Source: Parapedobacter sp964498395
GTDB lineage: Bacteria; Bacteroidota; Bacteroidia; Sphingobacteriales; Sphingobacteriaceae
Length of the DNA: 64,000 bases
Assembly: GCA_964498395.1 (NCBI GenBank)
Contig: CAZCHE010000002.1
Coordinates: forward strand, 618,477 to 682,476
Direction of reading: 5' to 3'
Below are positions 8,770 through 17,232 of this stretch, piece after piece (position 1 is the stretch's first letter; the number at the start of each line of letters is the position of its first letter). Made by a program: the position numbers and the translations under genes. The notes under the pieces were generated by a model. That model searched no databases. It was not told the origin of the DNA and worked only from the letters and a program-made list of their open reading frames with translations.

Positions 8770-10410
8770 TTGAAAAGAAAAGATTTCTTAAAGATGACCG
8801 GCATGGGAATCGGTGCCTATGCATTGGCAGATTTACCACTGTTTACAAAAGCGATTGCTCAGGAGAAGGCGTTGGAACGGATAGACGTATCCTTAAAAAA
8901 GCAACTCGCGGACGTGGCATTGAACGTTGCAAAAAGCCACGGCGCTACCTATACTGATGTACGCATCGGACGTTACCTTAACCAAACCATTACCACCCAG
9001 GAAAAGCGTGTAAGGGGCTTGCAAAGTACTGAATCTTATGGCGTAGGCATTCGCGTCATTGCCGATGGGTGCTGGGGGTTTGCAGCAACGGACAAGGTGG
9101 ATAAGGACAGCATCGCGCAAACGACAGCGTTGGCGGTAGCCATCGCCAAAGGAAATGCACGTATAATGGCGGAGCCCGTCCATCTGGCTCCGCAGCGCGG
9201 GCTTGGTGAGCAAACGTGGTCTACGCCGATTGAAAAAAATCCCTTCGAAATACCCGTTGGTGAAAAGGTAGATTTGTTGCTCGCAGCCAATCAATCAGCA
9301 TTAGATGGTGGAGCCAACTTTGTGACGTCCAATCTTTTCATGATCAATGAACAGAAGTATTTCGCCAGCACAGACGGCTCTTATATCGATCAGGATATCC
9401 ACCGCATCTGGCCGACTTTCACCGTCACAGCCATTGATCGGGCATCCGGCAAATTCCAAACCCGAGATAGCCTCAGTGCTCCCATGGGCATGGGTTATGA
9501 ATACCTGACACCAGGCAGTCCCTATCGGATTGATGGTATACCCGTAACGTTATATAAGGATCGCTACGACATTATCGCTGACGCCGCTTCGGCCGCTCAA
9601 CATGCCAAAGAGAAGATTGGTGCGAAATCCGTAGAACCGGGCAAGTACGACCTTGTACTGGATCCGCTGCATCTCGGCCTCACTATCCATGAATCGGTAG
9701 GTCATTCCACCGAACTCGACCGGGTGCTGGGCTACGAAGCGAATTACGCTGGCACTAGCTTCCTCACGTTGGATAAATGGGAATCCAGAAACTTCAACTT
9801 CGGCAATGAATTGGTGAACGTAGTGGCCGACCGCACACAGCGTGGTTCATTAGGGGCCGTGGGATATGACGACGAAGGGGTGCCTGCCGGGAAGTGGGAT
9901 GTCATCAAAGACGGTATCTTGGTCAACTACCAAACCATCCGCGATCAGGCGCACATTTTGGGGCTCGATGCCTCGCAGGGTTGTTGCTACGCCGATAGTT
10001 GGAATAGCATCCAATTCCAACGCATGCCCAACATTTCCCTGCTGCCTAATAAAAACAGCCGTAAAGTAAGCGACATGATCAAGGACGTTGAAAAGGGTAT
10101 CTATATCGTGGGCCGGGGTTCCTATTCCATCGACCAACAACGATACAACTTCCAATTTGGCGGGCAATTGTTTTATGAAATCAGCAATGGTAAAATCGTG
10201 GGTATGCTTAACGACGTAGCTTACCAAGCCAATACGCAAGAGTTTTGGAATGCCATGGTCGATATTGCGGACGAAGAAGACTACCGCTTGTTTGGCACTT
10301 TCTTCGATGGAAAGGGTCAACCTTCCCAAGTCAGTGCGGTATCGCACGGATCATCCACGGCCCATTTCAAAGGAATCAATGTCATTAATACCGGTAGATC
10401 CATCGGATAG
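8770..10410 (+). CDS. TldD/PmbA-family metalloprotease, first paralogue, with N-terminal leader
   Basis: TldD with TldE forms a zinc protease heterodimer that trims unfolded or modified peptides (microcin B17 maturation, CcdA turnover in E. coli). This 546-residue copy carries HESVGH, the HExxxH zinc motif, with His307, Glu308 and His312. Unlike classical cytosolic TldD, it opens with MKRKDFLKMTGMGIGAYA, a Tat-like leader in which the usual RR is RK, followed by a modest hydrophobic stretch and AIAQ, a plausible cleavage site. The TTG start is chosen because it gives the same MKRKDF opening as the next gene. The two copies are strongly similar along their length, so they arose by tandem duplication. 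Export is inferred, not shown. Confidence 0.88.
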   Translation: MKRKDFLKMTGMGIGAYALADLPLFTKAIAQEKALERIDVSLKKQLADVALNVAKSHGATYTDVRIGRYLNQTITTQEKRVRGLQSTESYGVGIRVIADGCWGFAATDKVDKDSIAQTTALAVAIAKGNARIMAEPVHLAPQRGLGEQTWSTPIEKNPFEIPVGEKVDLLLAANQSALDGGANFVTSNLFMINEQKYFASTDGSYIDQDIHRIWPTFTVTAIDRASGKFQTRDSLSAPMGMGYEYLTPGSPYRIDGIPVTLYKDRYDIIADAASAAQHAKEKIGAKSVEPGKYDLVLDPLHLGLTIHESVGHSTELDRVLGYEANYAGTSFLTLDKWESRNFNFGNELVNVVADRTQRGSLGAVGYDDEGVPAGKWDVIKDGILVNYQTIRDQAHILGLDASQGCCYADSWNSIQFQRMPNISLLPNKNSRKVSDMIKDVEKGIYIVGRGSYSIDQQRYNFQFGGQLFYEISNGKIVGMLNDVAYQANTQEFWNAMVDIADEEDYRLFGTFFDGKGQPSQVSAVSHGSSTAHFKGINVINTGRSIG

Positions 10411-10466
10411 TACCACACGAGCAGAACATATTTGTTTTATTTTAACCATTTATTAATAGACAACGC

Positions 10467-12104
10467 ATGAAAAGAAAGGATTTCCTCTATTACACATCTA
10501 TGGGAATGGGGGCATTGCTCATGCCGAAAATGGGCTTATTCGCCCGCCCTATCGACCCACTGGAGGCATTGATGGAACGGGCGGACGCTCAGGCCAAGAA
10601 GGTGCTGGCAGACGTGGCGCTCAACGAAGCCAAATCTAAAGGAGCGACCTATGCCGATGTACGCATTGGCCGCTACCTCAACCAATTTGTCTTTACCCGC
10701 GAAAAACAGGTGCAGGGTGTTGCGAATACGGAGTCTTACGGTATCGGCATCCGCGTCATCGTCAATGGCTGTTGGGGCTTTGCGGCCACCAACAACATGA
10801 CGAAAGAAGACATCGCGGTAGCGGCTGCCCAAGCCGTGGCCATTGCTAAGGCCAATGCCAAGATTCAAGGTAGCGACGTCACCTTGGCTCCCCAACAGGG
10901 TTATGGGGAAGTTAGCTGGCAAACCCCCATCGAAACCAATGCTTTTGCGGTACCTATCAAAGATAAGGTAGACCTGTTGCTGCAAGTCAATGACGTAGCC
11001 CTTCAAAACGGTGCCAGTTTTATCAGTTCCCGTATTGCCGCCGTTAATGAGCAGAAGTATTTCGCTTCTACCGATGGTTCCTATATCGACCAGGATATCC
11101 ATCGGATTTATCCTAGCTTTAATGTCACGGTCATCGATCGTGCCTCAGGCAAATTCCAAACCCGAAACGCCTTAAGTTCCCCCATGGGAATGGGCTACGA
11201 GTATTTAAACGCCGGTCCGGAAGACAAGGTTTCCGGCGTGGTTACGCGCTACAAAAAACGGTACGATATCCTCGAAGATGTGAAAGCCGCGGCACTGAAT
11301 GCCAAGGAAAAGATCACGGCCAAATCGGTCGAACCCGGCAAATACGATGTCGTACTCGATCCATCACATCTTTGGCTGACCATCCACGAGTCGGTGGGTC
11401 ACTCCACCGAACTCGATCGTGTATTGGGCTATGAAGCCAATTACGCCGGCACGAGTTTCCTAACGTTGGATAAGCTGAATTCCAAAAACTTCAACTTCGG
11501 TAATGAGTTGGTCAACGTAGTCGCTGACAAAACGGAAGTGGGATCGCTTGGTGCAGTGGGCTACGACGATGAAGGCGTCAAATGTAAAAGTTGGGATCTG
11601 ATCAAGGACGGTATTTTGGTTAATTTCCAAGCAACGCGCGATCAGGTGCATATGTTGGGCGAAAACGCTTCGCACGGTTGTAGCTACAGCCAGGGATGGG
11701 ACGATGTGCAATTCCAGCGCATGCCTAACGTATCCCTCCAGCCGGGCAAAAGCAAGTTGTCAGTGGATGAGCTGATCAAAGATGTCGAGAAGGGCATCTA
11801 CATCATCGGCGACGGTAGCTTTTCCATCGACCAGCAACGCTATAACTTCCAGTTTGGCGGACAGCTCTTTTACGAGATCAGCAACGGCAAGATCGTGGGC
11901 ATGCTCAACGATGTGGCTTACCAATCCAACACACAGGAATTCTGGAATGCATGTGCCGGCATCTGTGACGAATCGGACTACCGACTCGGTGGCGCTTTCA
12001 ACGATGGCAAAGGACAGCCTTCGCAGAGCAATGCCGTATCCCACGGCAGCGCCACCACCCGGTTCAATGGAGTTAATGTAATCAACACAGCAAGAAATAT
12101 TTAA
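10467..12104 (+). CDS. TldD/PmbA-family metalloprotease, second paralogue
   Basis: A 545-residue close paralogue of the preceding gene, with an ATG start and the same MKRKDFL opening. The catalytic HESVGH motif is intact (His307, Glu308, His312), and long blocks such as SVGHSTELDRVLGYEANYAG are shared with its neighbour. The leader is less hydrophobic (YYTSMGMGALLMPKMGLFA), so membrane targeting is less certain here than in the first copy. Four bases separate its stop from the TldE start, consistent with co-translation of a TldD-TldE pair. Both copies keep the metal motif, which suggests two proteolytic subunits sharing one TldE partner or having different substrates, rather than one decayed copy. 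Confidence 0.9.
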   Translation: MKRKDFLYYTSMGMGALLMPKMGLFARPIDPLEALMERADAQAKKVLADVALNEAKSKGATYADVRIGRYLNQFVFTREKQVQGVANTESYGIGIRVIVNGCWGFAATNNMTKEDIAVAAAQAVAIAKANAKIQGSDVTLAPQQGYGEVSWQTPIETNAFAVPIKDKVDLLLQVNDVALQNGASFISSRIAAVNEQKYFASTDGSYIDQDIHRIYPSFNVTVIDRASGKFQTRNALSSPMGMGYEYLNAGPEDKVSGVVTRYKKRYDILEDVKAAALNAKEKITAKSVEPGKYDVVLDPSHLWLTIHESVGHSTELDRVLGYEANYAGTSFLTLDKLNSKNFNFGNELVNVVADKTEVGSLGAVGYDDEGVKCKSWDLIKDGILVNFQATRDQVHMLGENASHGCSYSQGWDDVQFQRMPNVSLQPGKSKLSVDELIKDVEKGIYIIGDGSFSIDQQRYNFQFGGQLFYEISNGKIVGMLNDVAYQSNTQEFWNACAGICDESDYRLGGAFNDGKGQPSQSNAVSHGSATTRFNGVNVINTARNI

Positions 12105-12108
12105 TGTT

Positions 12109-13425
12109 ATGGCTATTTTAAGCAAAGAAGAAGCACAAGCGATACTCACCAAGGTATTGAGTTATTCCACCGCCGACGAATGCGTCGCCTCTTTGGGCGG
12201 GTCAGACGAAGGGAATATTCGCTATGCTAACAATGCCGTATCCACGGCTGGTGCTGCCAGCACCATGAGCCTCTCCGTAAGTTCCGTATACGGCAAGAAA
12301 GTGGGGTCAGCCAGTATCAACGAATTTGACGATGCCTCCCTGAAAAAGGCTGTGGAACGCTCGGAAGAGCTTGCAAAGCTATCTCCCGAAAATCCGGAGT
12401 ACATGCCGATGCTGGGGCCGCAGACCTATGACGAATCGCCCACGTACGTAGACGCCACCGCGGCGATCGATCCGGCCATCCGCGCTAATATGGTCGCCGA
12501 CAGCATACAGGTGTCGAAGGGTGAAAACCTCGAAGCGGCCGGATTCCTCAACAATAGCGCGGGTTTCCGCGCCATGATGAATTCCAAGGGGCTTTTTGCC
12601 TACAATAACAGCACCAATGTATCCTTCTCGGTCACGATCCGCAACCAAGAGGGCACTGGATCGGGTTACGCCAGCAACAGTTTCAACGATGTCAGTAAAC
12701 TGGACACGCTCGCCATGAGCCGGGTTGCCGCCCAGAAAGCCAAGACATCCGCAGGTGCCAAAGCGATCGAACCCGGCAAATACACGGTGATACTCGAGCC
12801 TTTGGCGGTGAGCGACCTGGTCGGATGGATACTACGTGGTTTTGATGCCCGGAGTGCCGATGAAGGGCGGAGTTTTATGAGCAAAAAAGGTGGCGGTACA
12901 CGGCTTGGTGAACAGCTTTTTGATGAGCGCATCAACATCTATTCCGATCCACTGAACCCGGACCTGCCTTCGGCAACGTGGGACGGGGACGGCCAGCCCC
13001 TGAAAAGGACCTCTTGGGTGGAAAATGGCGTGGTGAAGAACCTGTCCTATTCGCGCTATTGGGCAGCCCAAAAAGGAGTCGATCCCCTGCCTTCCAGCTG
13101 GGGCATGGTCATTCCAGGAGGCAACTCGTCAATTGAAGACATGATCAAAAGCACCGAACGCGGTGTGTTGGTCACCCGGTTCTGGTACATCCGTTCGGTG
13201 GATCCGCAAAGCCTGCTACTCACCGGACTTACCCGTGATGGTACGTTCTATATCGAAAACGGACAGATTCAGTTCCCGATCAAAAACTTCCGCTTCAATG
13301 AAAGCCCCATCATCATGCTCAACAATGTCGAGGAACTTGGCGCGACACAGCGATCAGGCAACATCATGGTGCCACCGATGAAAATCAGAGACTTTACGTT
13401 TACATCGCTCTCTGATGCCATATAG
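12109..13425 (+). CDS. TldE/PmbA-family partner subunit, no HExxxH motif
   Basis: A 438-residue protein of the TldE (PmbA) branch, the non-metal-binding partner in TldD-TldE proteases. Family features are visible: an early GNIRYANNAVSTAG region (about residues 34-47), a central GAKAIEPGKYTVILEPLAV segment (about 219-237) homologous to the region before the zinc motif in the TldD genes, and an NVEELG-type C-terminal segment. Where TldD has HESVGH, this protein has no metal-binding histidines. No leader peptide is seen: the N-terminus is MAILSKEEAQAILTK. This is odd if the TldD subunits are exported, since partners should share a compartment. It is the last gene before a strong terminator. Confidence 0.88.
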   Translation: MAILSKEEAQAILTKVLSYSTADECVASLGGSDEGNIRYANNAVSTAGAASTMSLSVSSVYGKKVGSASINEFDDASLKKAVERSEELAKLSPENPEYMPMLGPQTYDESPTYVDATAAIDPAIRANMVADSIQVSKGENLEAAGFLNNSAGFRAMMNSKGLFAYNNSTNVSFSVTIRNQEGTGSGYASNSFNDVSKLDTLAMSRVAAQKAKTSAGAKAIEPGKYTVILEPLAVSDLVGWILRGFDARSADEGRSFMSKKGGGTRLGEQLFDERINIYSDPLNPDLPSATWDGDGQPLKRTSWVENGVVKNLSYSRYWAAQKGVDPLPSSWGMVIPGGNSSIEDMIKSTERGVLVTRFWYIRSVDPQSLLLTGLTRDGTFYIENGQIQFPIKNFRFNESPIIMLNNVEELGATQRSGNIMVPPMKIRDFTFTSLSDAI

Positions 13426-13444
13426 CATTTGCTAAGTAAAATAA

Positions 13445-13479
13445 GGCCGTCCGGAAATGTATTTTCGGACGGCCTTTTT
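13445..13479 (+). terminator. Intrinsic terminator of the MoxR-TldE block
   Basis: A perfect 9-bp stem GGCCGTCCG (13445-13453) and CGGACGGCC (13466-13474) with a 12-nt loop is followed by TTTTT (13475-13479). It lies 20 bp after the TldE stop and faces the end of the leftward gdx gene. The reverse direction lacks a good T-tract. Confidence 0.93.
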
Positions 13480-13539
13480 GTGTTACTATTTGATGTCGAA
13501 GTGCCTTGGTCTTGGTAGACCCACGGAGTTGCCGCTAGG

Positions 13540-13869
13540 TTAATGCGATGAAACAGCCTTAAGGCCGATGATGGAGCCGATTAAGGTCGTGATAAAGACC
13601 AAGCGCCACACCGTGGCCGGTTCCTTAAAGAAAATAATACCCACCAATACGGTTCCTACCGCACCTATCCCCGTCCATACGGCATAGGCAGTACCTAGTG
13701 GTAATGACTGGGTGGCTTTGATCAATAAAGCCATGCTGAGCGTAAGGCAAATCACAAAGCTCGTATACCACCAATATGAAGTCGCACCTGTCGTCTCTTT
13801 GGCCTTGCCTAGGCTCGTCGTAAATCCAACCTCGAATAATCCTGCGATGATCAAAATAACCCAGTTCAT
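13540..13869 (-). CDS. sugE: SMR-family transporter of the Gdx/SugE type
   Basis: A 109-residue, four-helix small multidrug resistance protein. The essential membrane glutamate is Glu13 in GLFEV, and TAYAVWTGIGAVGT (about residues 60-73) is the hallmark of the SugE/Gdx branch, which exports guanidinium (and some quaternary ammonium ions) in exchange for protons as an antiparallel dimer. Length is typical. It begins 17 bp after lpxH on the same strand and probably shares its transcript. No guanidine riboswitch is seen, and the spacing leaves no room for one. EmrE-type drug exporters are the alternative, but the signature favours Gdx. Confidence 0.88.
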   Translation of the reverse strand: MNWVILIIAGLFEVGFTTSLGKAKETTGATSYWWYTSFVICLTLSMALLIKATQSLPLGTAYAVWTGIGAVGTVLVGIIFFKEPATVWRLVFITTLIGSIIGLKAVSSH

Positions 13870-13886
13870 GATGATTGATTAGTGGT

Positions 13887-14636
13887 TTACCGATTCCATT
13901 TTTTCAATTCCAGTTTTTTCCCGTCAAATACAGCGTATGTATCGTGGTTAATCCACTCCCCAAGATTGATATAACGACTGTTATGGGGCAGCGCAATGTC
14001 CAATGGAAGGTGGCGATGCCCAAAAATGAAGTAATCAAAATATTGCTTTTCGAGTATTTCCTTTGCAAATACCACCAGCCATTCCTTGTCCTCGCTTTTC
14101 ATTTCTTCTTGCCCTCCGGAAGAGATGCGGCTGTGCGCAGACCATCGTTGGGCAATGCCAATACCCAGGTTCGGATGCAGTCTGGCAAACAGCCATTGGC
14201 ATAACCGGCTTCTAAATATTTTTTTAAGTACTTTGTATTTTCGGTCACCGGGGCCAAGGCCGTCGCCGTGGTGTAGGTAAAACGTCTTGCCGCCGCGTTC
14301 GATGATGAGTTCATTGTCCACAATGGTGGCACCCAGTTCGTGTTTGAGGTAGCCAAACATCCACATATCGTGATTGCCTTTGAAGAGGGTGAGTTTTACC
14401 CCCATGTCAGCAAGCTCAGCAAGTTTGCCAAGGAAGCGGATATACCCCTTGGGTACCACGGTAGCATACTCGAACCAAAAATCGAAGATATCACCCATCA
14501 GATAAAGCTCACTCGCATCGTTTTTGATGCTATCGAGCCAGTTGGCCACGCGCGACTCCCGCTCGCGTGTCTTGGAGCGGGGGTGGGCACCCAGATGGAA
14601 ATCAGAGGCAAAATAGATCTTATCGCGTTCAGCCAT
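13887..14636 (-). CDS. lpxH: UDP-2,3-diacylglucosamine diphosphatase LpxH
   Basis: LpxH hydrolyses UDP-2,3-diacylglucosamine to lipid X and UMP in lipid A synthesis, at the inner face of the cytoplasmic membrane. All dimetal phosphoesterase motifs are present in order: DFHLGAH, GDIFDFWFEY, GNHDMW, HHGDGLG and GHRHLP. I place the start at the ATG at 14636 (MAERDKIYFASDF), giving 249 residues. The ATG three codons upstream (14645) overlaps the -7 promoter element and so is unlikely to be transcribed. The predicted transcription start coincides with 14636, implying a leaderless mRNA. The gdx gene follows. A second LpxH-like gene lies at 28295-29155; this copy is the better match to canonical LpxH. 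Confidence 0.92.
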   Translation of the reverse strand: MAERDKIYFASDFHLGAHPRSKTRERESRVANWLDSIKNDASELYLMGDIFDFWFEYATVVPKGYIRFLGKLAELADMGVKLTLFKGNHDMWMFGYLKHELGATIVDNELIIERGGKTFYLHHGDGLGPGDRKYKVLKKIFRSRLCQWLFARLHPNLGIGIAQRWSAHSRISSGGQEEMKSEDKEWLVVFAKEILEKQYFDYFIFGHRHLPLDIALPHNSRYINLGEWINHDTYAVFDGKKLELKKWNR

Positions 14637-14642
14637 TGCCGC

Positions 14643-14674
14643 CAAACTTAGCCAAAATTGTTGTGATGTACAAT
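14643..14674 (-). promoter_or_regulatory. Promoter of lpxH, predicting a leaderless transcript
   Basis: On the minus strand ATTG (14671-14674; three of four positions of TTTG) and TAAGTTTG (14643-14650, an exact TAnnTTTG) are spaced by exactly 20 bp. Transcription would begin about 7 bp downstream, at or within a base or two of the ATG at 14636. Confidence 0.6.
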
Positions 14675-14723
14675 GCTGATATGGGGAGGGACGTAATAAT
14701 CATGCAAATCGTAAAAATCTTTT

Positions 14724-14731
14724 TAGCTTTG
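14724..14731 (+). promoter_or_regulatory. -7 promoter element before the prolyl oligopeptidase gene
   Basis: TAGCTTTG matches TAnnTTTG exactly and is followed after about 30 bp by the ATG at 14762. No convincing TTTG lies 19-21 bp upstream. It excludes translation starts located further upstream in the same frame and forms a divergent pair with the lpxH promoter. Confidence 0.5.
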
Positions 14732-14761
14732 TTTCGAACATCATGTTTACCAACAGTTATT

Positions 14762-16906
14762 ATGAATAAAAATATTGGAATCATTGTATTGGCTACCCTC
14801 GTATCCGCTTGTGGGAACGAGAAGACCATTGAACCAGCACAGGATATCACACTTTTGCCTTATCCCGAGACAAAAAAAGGGGAAGTGGTCGACAACTATT
14901 TTGGTGTGGAAATACCCGACCCATACCGTTGGCTTGAAAACGATACAGCTGCTGACACCAAAGAATGGGTAGCGCAGCAAAATGAGGTAACCAATAATTA
15001 TTTGGCACAAATCCCTTACCGTGATGCCATCGGCAAGCGGTTAGAGACACTGTGGAATTATGAGAAATTTTCGGCACCCTTTAAGGAAGGCGATTATACA
15101 TACTTCTATAAAAATGATGGGTTGCAAAACCAAAGCGTGTTGTATCGTCAAAAAGGCGAAGATGGAGAAGTGGAAGTTTTCCTCGATCCGAATACCTTTT
15201 CCGATGACGGCACCACTTCATTGGCGGGAATCGCATTCAGCAAGGATGGTAGCTTGGTGGCCTATCAATTGTCGGAAGGTGGGTCTGATTGGCGCAAGGT
15301 GGTGGTCATGCAAGCCGCAGATAAAAAGATAATTGGAGACACACTTGTCGACGTCAAATTCAGTGGGTTGGCATGGCGTGGAAACGAAGGCTTTTATTAC
15401 AGCAGTTACGACAAGCCCAAGGAGGGGAGTGCGCTATCGGGTATGACCGACCAGCATAAACTCTATTTCCACAAGTTGAATACTCCTCAGGGTGAAGACG
15501 AGCTGATCTTTGGTGGTTCCACTACCCCTCGGCGTTATATCGGGGCATACCTGACCGAAGATGAGCGGTTTCTGGTGATCTCGGCAGCCAATACCACCAG
15601 TGGCAACGAACTATATATTCAGGATTTGGCAGCCCCCAATGGTCGTATCATCAATGTCGTGAGTAGTTTGGATAAGAATCATAGCGTGATCGACAATGAT
15701 GGTGATCGTTTATTTATCTACACGAACCTGAACGCACCCAATGGGAAAATAGTTGTCACGGATGTGAATAACCCTAACCCGGATCAATGGGCGGACCTGA
15801 TTCCCGAAACGGAAAATGTCTTGAATCCAAGTACCGGCGGAGGCAAGATATTTGCCAACTACTTAAAGGATGCCACCTCCATGGTGCAGCAATTTGATCG
15901 CGACGGTCAACTGGAGCGTACCATCGAATTGCCAGGCATTGGTTCGGCGGGAGGGTTCGGAGCCAAACTGGAAGATAAGGAGTTATATTATTCATTTACA
16001 TCCTATATCTACCCATCGACGATTTTCAAGTACGATATCGAGTCAGGCCAGTCTGAATTATACAAAGCTTCGGGTGTAGACTTTGATCCCAGTCGTTACG
16101 AGTCTAAGCAAGTATTTTATACGTCGAAAGATGGAACCCGTGTTCCCATGATCATTACACATAAAAAAGGATTGGTGCTTGATGGAAGTAACCCGACAAT
16201 CCTTTATGGATATGGCGGGTTTGACATCAGTTTAACCCCCTCGTTCAGTACCGCAAACATCATCTTGCTAGAGCAGGGAGGGGTATATGCAGTGGCTAAC
16301 CTACGGGGAGGAGGGGAGTACGGCGAAAAGTGGCATTTGGCGGGCACCCAACTCCAAAAGCAGAATGTATTTGATGATTTCATCGCTGCCGCGGAATACC
16401 TGATCGATGAGCGCTACACCAGTTCCGAAAAATTGGGCATCTCCGGCGGATCCAATGGCGGTCTTCTCGTCGGGGCGGTAATGACCCAACGACCTGAACT
16501 GTTTAAAGTAGCGTTCCCGGCTGTCGGGGTATTGGACATGCTGCGTTACCATCGATTTACCGCCGGAGCGGGGTGGGCCTACGACTATGGTACGGCAGAT
16601 GACAACGCGGAAATGTTCAAATACCTCCATGCTTATTCGCCGTACCATGCCTTGAAAGAAGGAACGGTTTACCCGGCTACGATGGTCACCACTGCTGACC
16701 ACGACGACCGTGTGGTACCCGCCCATTCGTTTAAGTTTGCGGCGCGCTTGCAAGAATGCCATGTTGGCGATAACCCTGTACTTATCCGGATAGAAACCAA
16801 GGCCGGGCATGGTGCAGGCAAACCTACGGCAATGATTATTGCCGAGCAAGCCGATAAATGGGCATTCTTGTTTCAACAAACGGGCACCGCCTATATAGAA
16901 CGGTGA
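14762..16906 (+). CDS. Prolyl oligopeptidase family serine peptidase (S9A), predicted lipoprotein
   Basis: Prolyl endopeptidases cleave short peptides after proline. The 714-residue product has a lipoprotein signal peptide (MNKNIGIIVLATLVSAC, lipobox LVSAC), a beta-propeller N-terminal region starting PYPETKKGEVVDNYFG, and a C-terminal alpha/beta hydrolase domain. The catalytic triad is visible: Ser564 in GGSNGG, Asp648 in ADHDDRVVP and His683 in KAGHGAGKP. The lipobox and the promoter element at 14724 decide the start; the frame is open further upstream but that region lies before the predicted transcript start. As a lipoprotein it should act in the periplasm or at the outer membrane, probably in peptide nutrition. 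Annotated relatives are often cytosolic, so the lipobox is notable. Confidence 0.94.
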   Translation: MNKNIGIIVLATLVSACGNEKTIEPAQDITLLPYPETKKGEVVDNYFGVEIPDPYRWLENDTAADTKEWVAQQNEVTNNYLAQIPYRDAIGKRLETLWNYEKFSAPFKEGDYTYFYKNDGLQNQSVLYRQKGEDGEVEVFLDPNTFSDDGTTSLAGIAFSKDGSLVAYQLSEGGSDWRKVVVMQAADKKIIGDTLVDVKFSGLAWRGNEGFYYSSYDKPKEGSALSGMTDQHKLYFHKLNTPQGEDELIFGGSTTPRRYIGAYLTEDERFLVISAANTTSGNELYIQDLAAPNGRIINVVSSLDKNHSVIDNDGDRLFIYTNLNAPNGKIVVTDVNNPNPDQWADLIPETENVLNPSTGGGKIFANYLKDATSMVQQFDRDGQLERTIELPGIGSAGGFGAKLEDKELYYSFTSYIYPSTIFKYDIESGQSELYKASGVDFDPSRYESKQVFYTSKDGTRVPMIITHKKGLVLDGSNPTILYGYGGFDISLTPSFSTANIILLEQGGVYAVANLRGGGEYGEKWHLAGTQLQKQNVFDDFIAAAEYLIDERYTSSEKLGISGGSNGGLLVGAVMTQRPELFKVAFPAVGVLDMLRYHRFTAGAGWAYDYGTADDNAEMFKYLHAYSPYHALKEGTVYPATMVTTADHDDRVVPAHSFKFAARLQECHVGDNPVLIRIETKAGHGAGKPTAMIIAEQADKWAFLFQQTGTAYIER

Positions 16907-16932
16907 TTTGATAAAAACAACAACGGATAAAT

Positions 16933-17214
16933 ATGGAAGTAAAACGAGTAGATGACGGGAAGCGAGGTGGTTTCGTCGCGGTTGACGATGAGCAACAAGC
17001 TGGATTGATGACCTATACGTGGGCAGGATCCGATAAAATAATCATTGACCACACCGAAGTAGAGCCGGCATTTAAAGGGAAGGGTGTGGGCAAAGAAATG
17101 CTGATGACCGCGGTGGCTTATGCGCGCGAGAACGGTGTGAAAATCATGCCGCTATGTCCGTATGCGAAAAGCGTGTTTGACAGAACACCCGAGATCCGTG
17201 ATGTCTTGATTTGA
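16933..17214 (+). CDS. Small GNAT-type N-acetyltransferase, YjdJ-like
   Basis: A 93-residue protein of the compact Gcn5-related acetyltransferase type (GNAT_YJDJ). The acetyl-CoA pyrophosphate loop is seen in EVEPAFKGKGVGKEMLM (about residues 44-60), matching the R/Q-x-x-G-x-G/A pattern with K-G-K-G-V-G. The C-terminus contains MPLCPYAKSVFDRTPE, the usual conserved cysteine-proline end of this family. Substrate is unknown. It starts 26 bp after the prolyl peptidase and probably shares its mRNA. Its stop is 18 bp from the stop of the convergent M28 peptidase. Confidence 0.86.
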   Translation: MEVKRVDDGKRGGFVAVDDEQQAGLMTYTWAGSDKIIIDHTEVEPAFKGKGVGKEMLMTAVAYARENGVKIMPLCPYAKSVFDRTPEIRDVLI

Positions 17215-17232
17215 TCCCGACCGGTTCATTCA

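Noticed and set aside
13870..13886. Guanidine riboswitch for the Gdx/SugE gene
   Set aside because: Only 17 bp separate it from lpxH, too short for any known guanidine riboswitch.
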